The position numbers and the translations under genes are program-made. A stretch of DNA of 7,063 nucleotides, from NCBI GenBank assembly GCA_029210865.1, contig JARGGE010000139.1, positions 1 through 7,063 of the forward strand, written 5' to 3'. Below, piece by piece: positions 6,017 to 7,063 of the stretch (positions within the stretch are counted from its first letter, which is position 1; the number at the start of each line of letters is the position of its first letter). The notes beneath the pieces were generated by a model that saw only the letters and a program-made list of their open reading frames with translations, had not been told where the DNA came from and did not search any database. The DNA comes from Trueperaceae bacterium (GTDB lineage Bacteria > Deinococcota > Deinococci > Deinococcales > Trueperaceae).

Positions 6017-6021
6017 TCGCT

Positions 6022-6507
6022 ATGAGCCGTGCGTTCGTCAAGGAAGACGCCGACGCCGAGCCGGTGGTCGTGCCGGCGCGGGCGGCGCTGCCCGACGGCG
6101 TCCCCAACCTCGTCACGCCCGCCGGTCTGGCGGCGCTCGAGCGCGAGCGCGGCGAGCTCGTGGCCGAGCTGGAGCGCGCCCGCGCCGCCGGCGACGTGCG
6201 CGCCGCCGCGCTGGCGGCCGGGCGCCTCGACGCGCTGCGCGCCCGCATCGGCAGCGCGCGCGTGGTCGAGCTGCCCGACCCGCCAACGACGGTCGACGTC
6301 GGCGCCCGGGTGACGCTGCGGCGTGCCGACGGCCGCACCCTGAGCTTCCGCGTCGTCGGCGTGGACGAAGCCGACCCGGCCACCGGCAGCGTCGCCTTCA
6401 CCGCGCCGGTGGCGGCCGCGGCCGTCGGCCAGCCAGCGGGTGGGTCGTTCGTCGTGCGCCTCGGTGACGTGGACGTGGTCTTGGAGGTCGTCGACCTCTC
6501 GAGCTGA
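6022..6507 (+). CDS. GreA/GreB-family transcription elongation factor homologue
   Basis: A 161-aa cytoplasmic protein related to the RNA polymerase secondary-channel factors that stimulate cleavage of backtracked transcripts. The opening MSRAFVKE and the segment PDGVPNLVTPAGLAAL (24-39) are typical of one GreA/B subgroup. Residues about 33-82 form the N-terminal coiled coil. Residues about 90-158 form the FKBP-like C-terminal domain (VDVGARVTLRRADG at 91-104, FRVVGVDEADPATGSVAF at 109-126). The coiled coil looks shorter than in GreA. Where GreA has a GDLxEN acidic tip, this protein reads GDVRAAAL (57-64): D58 is kept and the second acidic residue is an alanine. It may therefore bind polymerase without normal cleavage activity. 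A dedicated ribosome binding site fixes the start. It precedes hemN by 95 bp on the same strand, but hemN appears to have its own promoter. Confidence 0.85.
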   Translation: MSRAFVKEDADAEPVVVPARAALPDGVPNLVTPAGLAALERERGELVAELERARAAGDVRAAALAAGRLDALRARIGSARVVELPDPPTTVDVGARVTLRRADGRTLSFRVVGVDEADPATGSVAFTAPVAAAAVGQPAGGSFVVRLGDVDVVLEVVDLSS

Positions 6508-6544
6508 CGCGGCCCTCGGCGGGCGCGAACCCCGGGCGCGTTGT

Positions 6545-6557
6545 CGTCCCAGGGACG
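6545..6557. promoter_or_regulatory. 13-bp palindrome upstream of hemN
   Basis: CGTCCC-A-GGGACG is a perfect inverted repeat with 6-bp arms and a 1-nt centre. It lies 31 bp before the hemN -10 and could bind a dimeric regulator of hemN. As an RNA stem a 1-nt loop is unfavourable, so a DNA-binding role is more likely than termination of the GreA-like gene. Confidence 0.35.
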
Positions 6558-6568
6558 TATGTAGCCCG

Positions 6569-6600
6569 CCATCGAGCCACCCAGCCCGTACCATCGAGCC
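6569..6600 (+). promoter_or_regulatory. hemN promoter region: -10 element flanked by 10-bp direct repeats
   Basis: CCATCGAGCC occurs twice, at 6569-6578 and 6591-6600, 22 bp apart or about two helical turns. Each is preceded by AGCCCG (6563-6568 and 6583-6588). The TANNNT hexamer TACCAT (6589-6594) overlaps the second copy and ends 8 nt before the hemN ATG, predicting a leaderless or near-leaderless transcript. No Shine-Dalgarno or clear -35 is visible. Direct repeats on one face of the helix, one over the -10, suggest a regulator site, but this is inference. Confidence 0.45.
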
Positions 6601-6602
6601 CG

Positions 6603-7063
6603 ATGAATCCTTCGCGCACCTCCGTCCCCGACGCCGGCCGCGCCCGCGTGACCGCCGACCTGCTCGCCCGCTACGACCGGCCCGGGCCGCGGTACACGTC
6701 CTACCCGACCGCCGTGGAGTTCCACGAGGGCTTCGGGCCCGCGCGGTACCTCGCGAAGCTCGAGGAGGCCGCGCGGCGCCCGGAGGCGCCGCTCGCCGCC
6801 TACGTCCACGTCCCGTTCTGTAGCGAGCGCTGCAGCTTCTGCGGCTGCAACGTCATCATCACCAAGGACACCGTGCTCGCCGACGAGTACGTCGATCTGC
6901 TCGACCTCGAGGTGGGGCTGGTGGCCGAGCGCCTCGGGCAGCGCCGTCGCTTGGTCCAGCTGCACTGGGGTGGCGGCACCCCCACCCACCTGAGCCCCGC
7001 CTCCATGCGCCGCGTGTGGGACCTGGTCGCTCGCCGCTTCGAGCTCGCCCCCGACGCCGAGGT
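6603..7063 (+). CDS. hemN: Oxygen-independent coproporphyrinogen III oxidase, radical SAM (partial, N-terminal 153 codons)
   Basis: The enzyme decarboxylates two propionates of coproporphyrinogen III to give protoporphyrinogen IX in haem synthesis without oxygen; it is cytoplasmic. The gene runs off the right edge, with about a third visible of a usual 450-460 aa. Residues 29-37 (PRYTSYPTA) are diagnostic of true HemN. YVHVPFC at 67-73 leads into the [4Fe-4S] motif C73-x3-C77-x2-C80, followed by C82 in GCN. This extra cysteine is typical of HemN and usually absent from the HemW-like heme chaperones. HWGGGTPTHLSP at 121-132 holds the SAM-binding glycine motif. ATG 6603 is supported by the -10 element 8 nt upstream and by the N-terminal length. 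All visible catalytic residues are intact. It sits downstream of the GreA-like gene but is probably transcribed from its own promoter. Confidence 0.95.
   Translation, partial: MNPSRTSVPDAGRARVTADLLARYDRPGPRYTSYPTAVEFHEGFGPARYLAKLEEAARRPEAPLAAYVHVPFCSERCSFCGCNVIITKDTVLADEYVDLLDLEVGLVAERLGQRRRLVQLHWGGGTPTHLSPASMRRVWDLVARRFELAPDAE

Noticed and set aside
6484..6498. Inverted repeat GAGGTC-GTC-GACCTC near the end of the GreA-like gene
   Set aside because: It lies inside the coding sequence, has only 6-bp arms and no T tract, and encodes conserved-looking C-terminal residues, so a terminator role is not supported.
1..7063. CRISPR arrays, tRNA/rRNA genes, insertion sequences, toxin-antitoxin or defence genes
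   Set aside because: I saw no repeat-spacer pattern, cloverleaf-like sequence, transposase motif or defence-type domain on either strand. The gene content is housekeeping and transport.

Overview
The window is GC-rich chromosomal DNA (roughly 70% G+C by eye) with short intergenic gaps and strong third-position G/C. It looks like a core or housekeeping stretch of a free-living bacterium rather than an accessory island: I see no mobile element, RNA gene or CRISPR array. Two things suggest a diderm of the Deinococcota (Deinococcus/Truepera-like) type. The solute-binding protein has an ordinary cleavable signal and no lipobox cysteine. Several genes have a TANNNT -10 hexamer only 5-8 nt before the start codon and no ribosome binding site, the leaderless arrangement common in that phylum. 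The assignment is an inference with low to moderate confidence.

Layout. Positions 1-2798 (minus strand) form one transport operon, transcribed right to left: an IclR-type regulator (1953-2798), a family 5 peptide/nickel-type ABC solute-binding protein (347-1939), and the first part of a DppB-type permease (1-266, running off the left edge). A good sigma70-type promoter lies just ahead of the regulator (2815-2843). A 12-bp hairpin sits between the binding protein and the permease and probably makes the binding protein more abundant than the membrane parts. Between this operon and the next gene is an imperfect 42-bp-period tandem repeat (2899-2980).

Positions 2984-3994 (minus) encode a renalase-like FAD/NAD(P)-dependent oxidoreductase. 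It is divergent from an exported M23 (LytM-type) zinc metallopeptidase (4096-4755, plus). The gap between them holds two tandem copies of a 20-bp palindrome, a further 8-bp-arm inverted repeat, and a leaderless-type -10.

Convergent with the peptidase is an APC-superfamily amino-acid permease (4811-5990, minus). It is split into two reading frames and seems to lack a segment around TM7, so it is annotated as a pseudogene. Divergent from it, with 31 bp between start codons, is a GreA/GreB-family transcription factor homologue (6022-6507, plus). This is followed by the first 153 codons of hemN, the oxygen-independent coproporphyrinogen III oxidase (6603-7063, cut by the right edge).

The genes right of 2984 do not form an obvious pathway. 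The only clear functional unit is the regulator/binding-protein/permease operon. I found no convincing undescribed system. The most notable observations are the disrupted permease, the tandem palindromes covering the oxidoreductase start codon, and a GreA-like protein that lacks part of the usual acidic tip.
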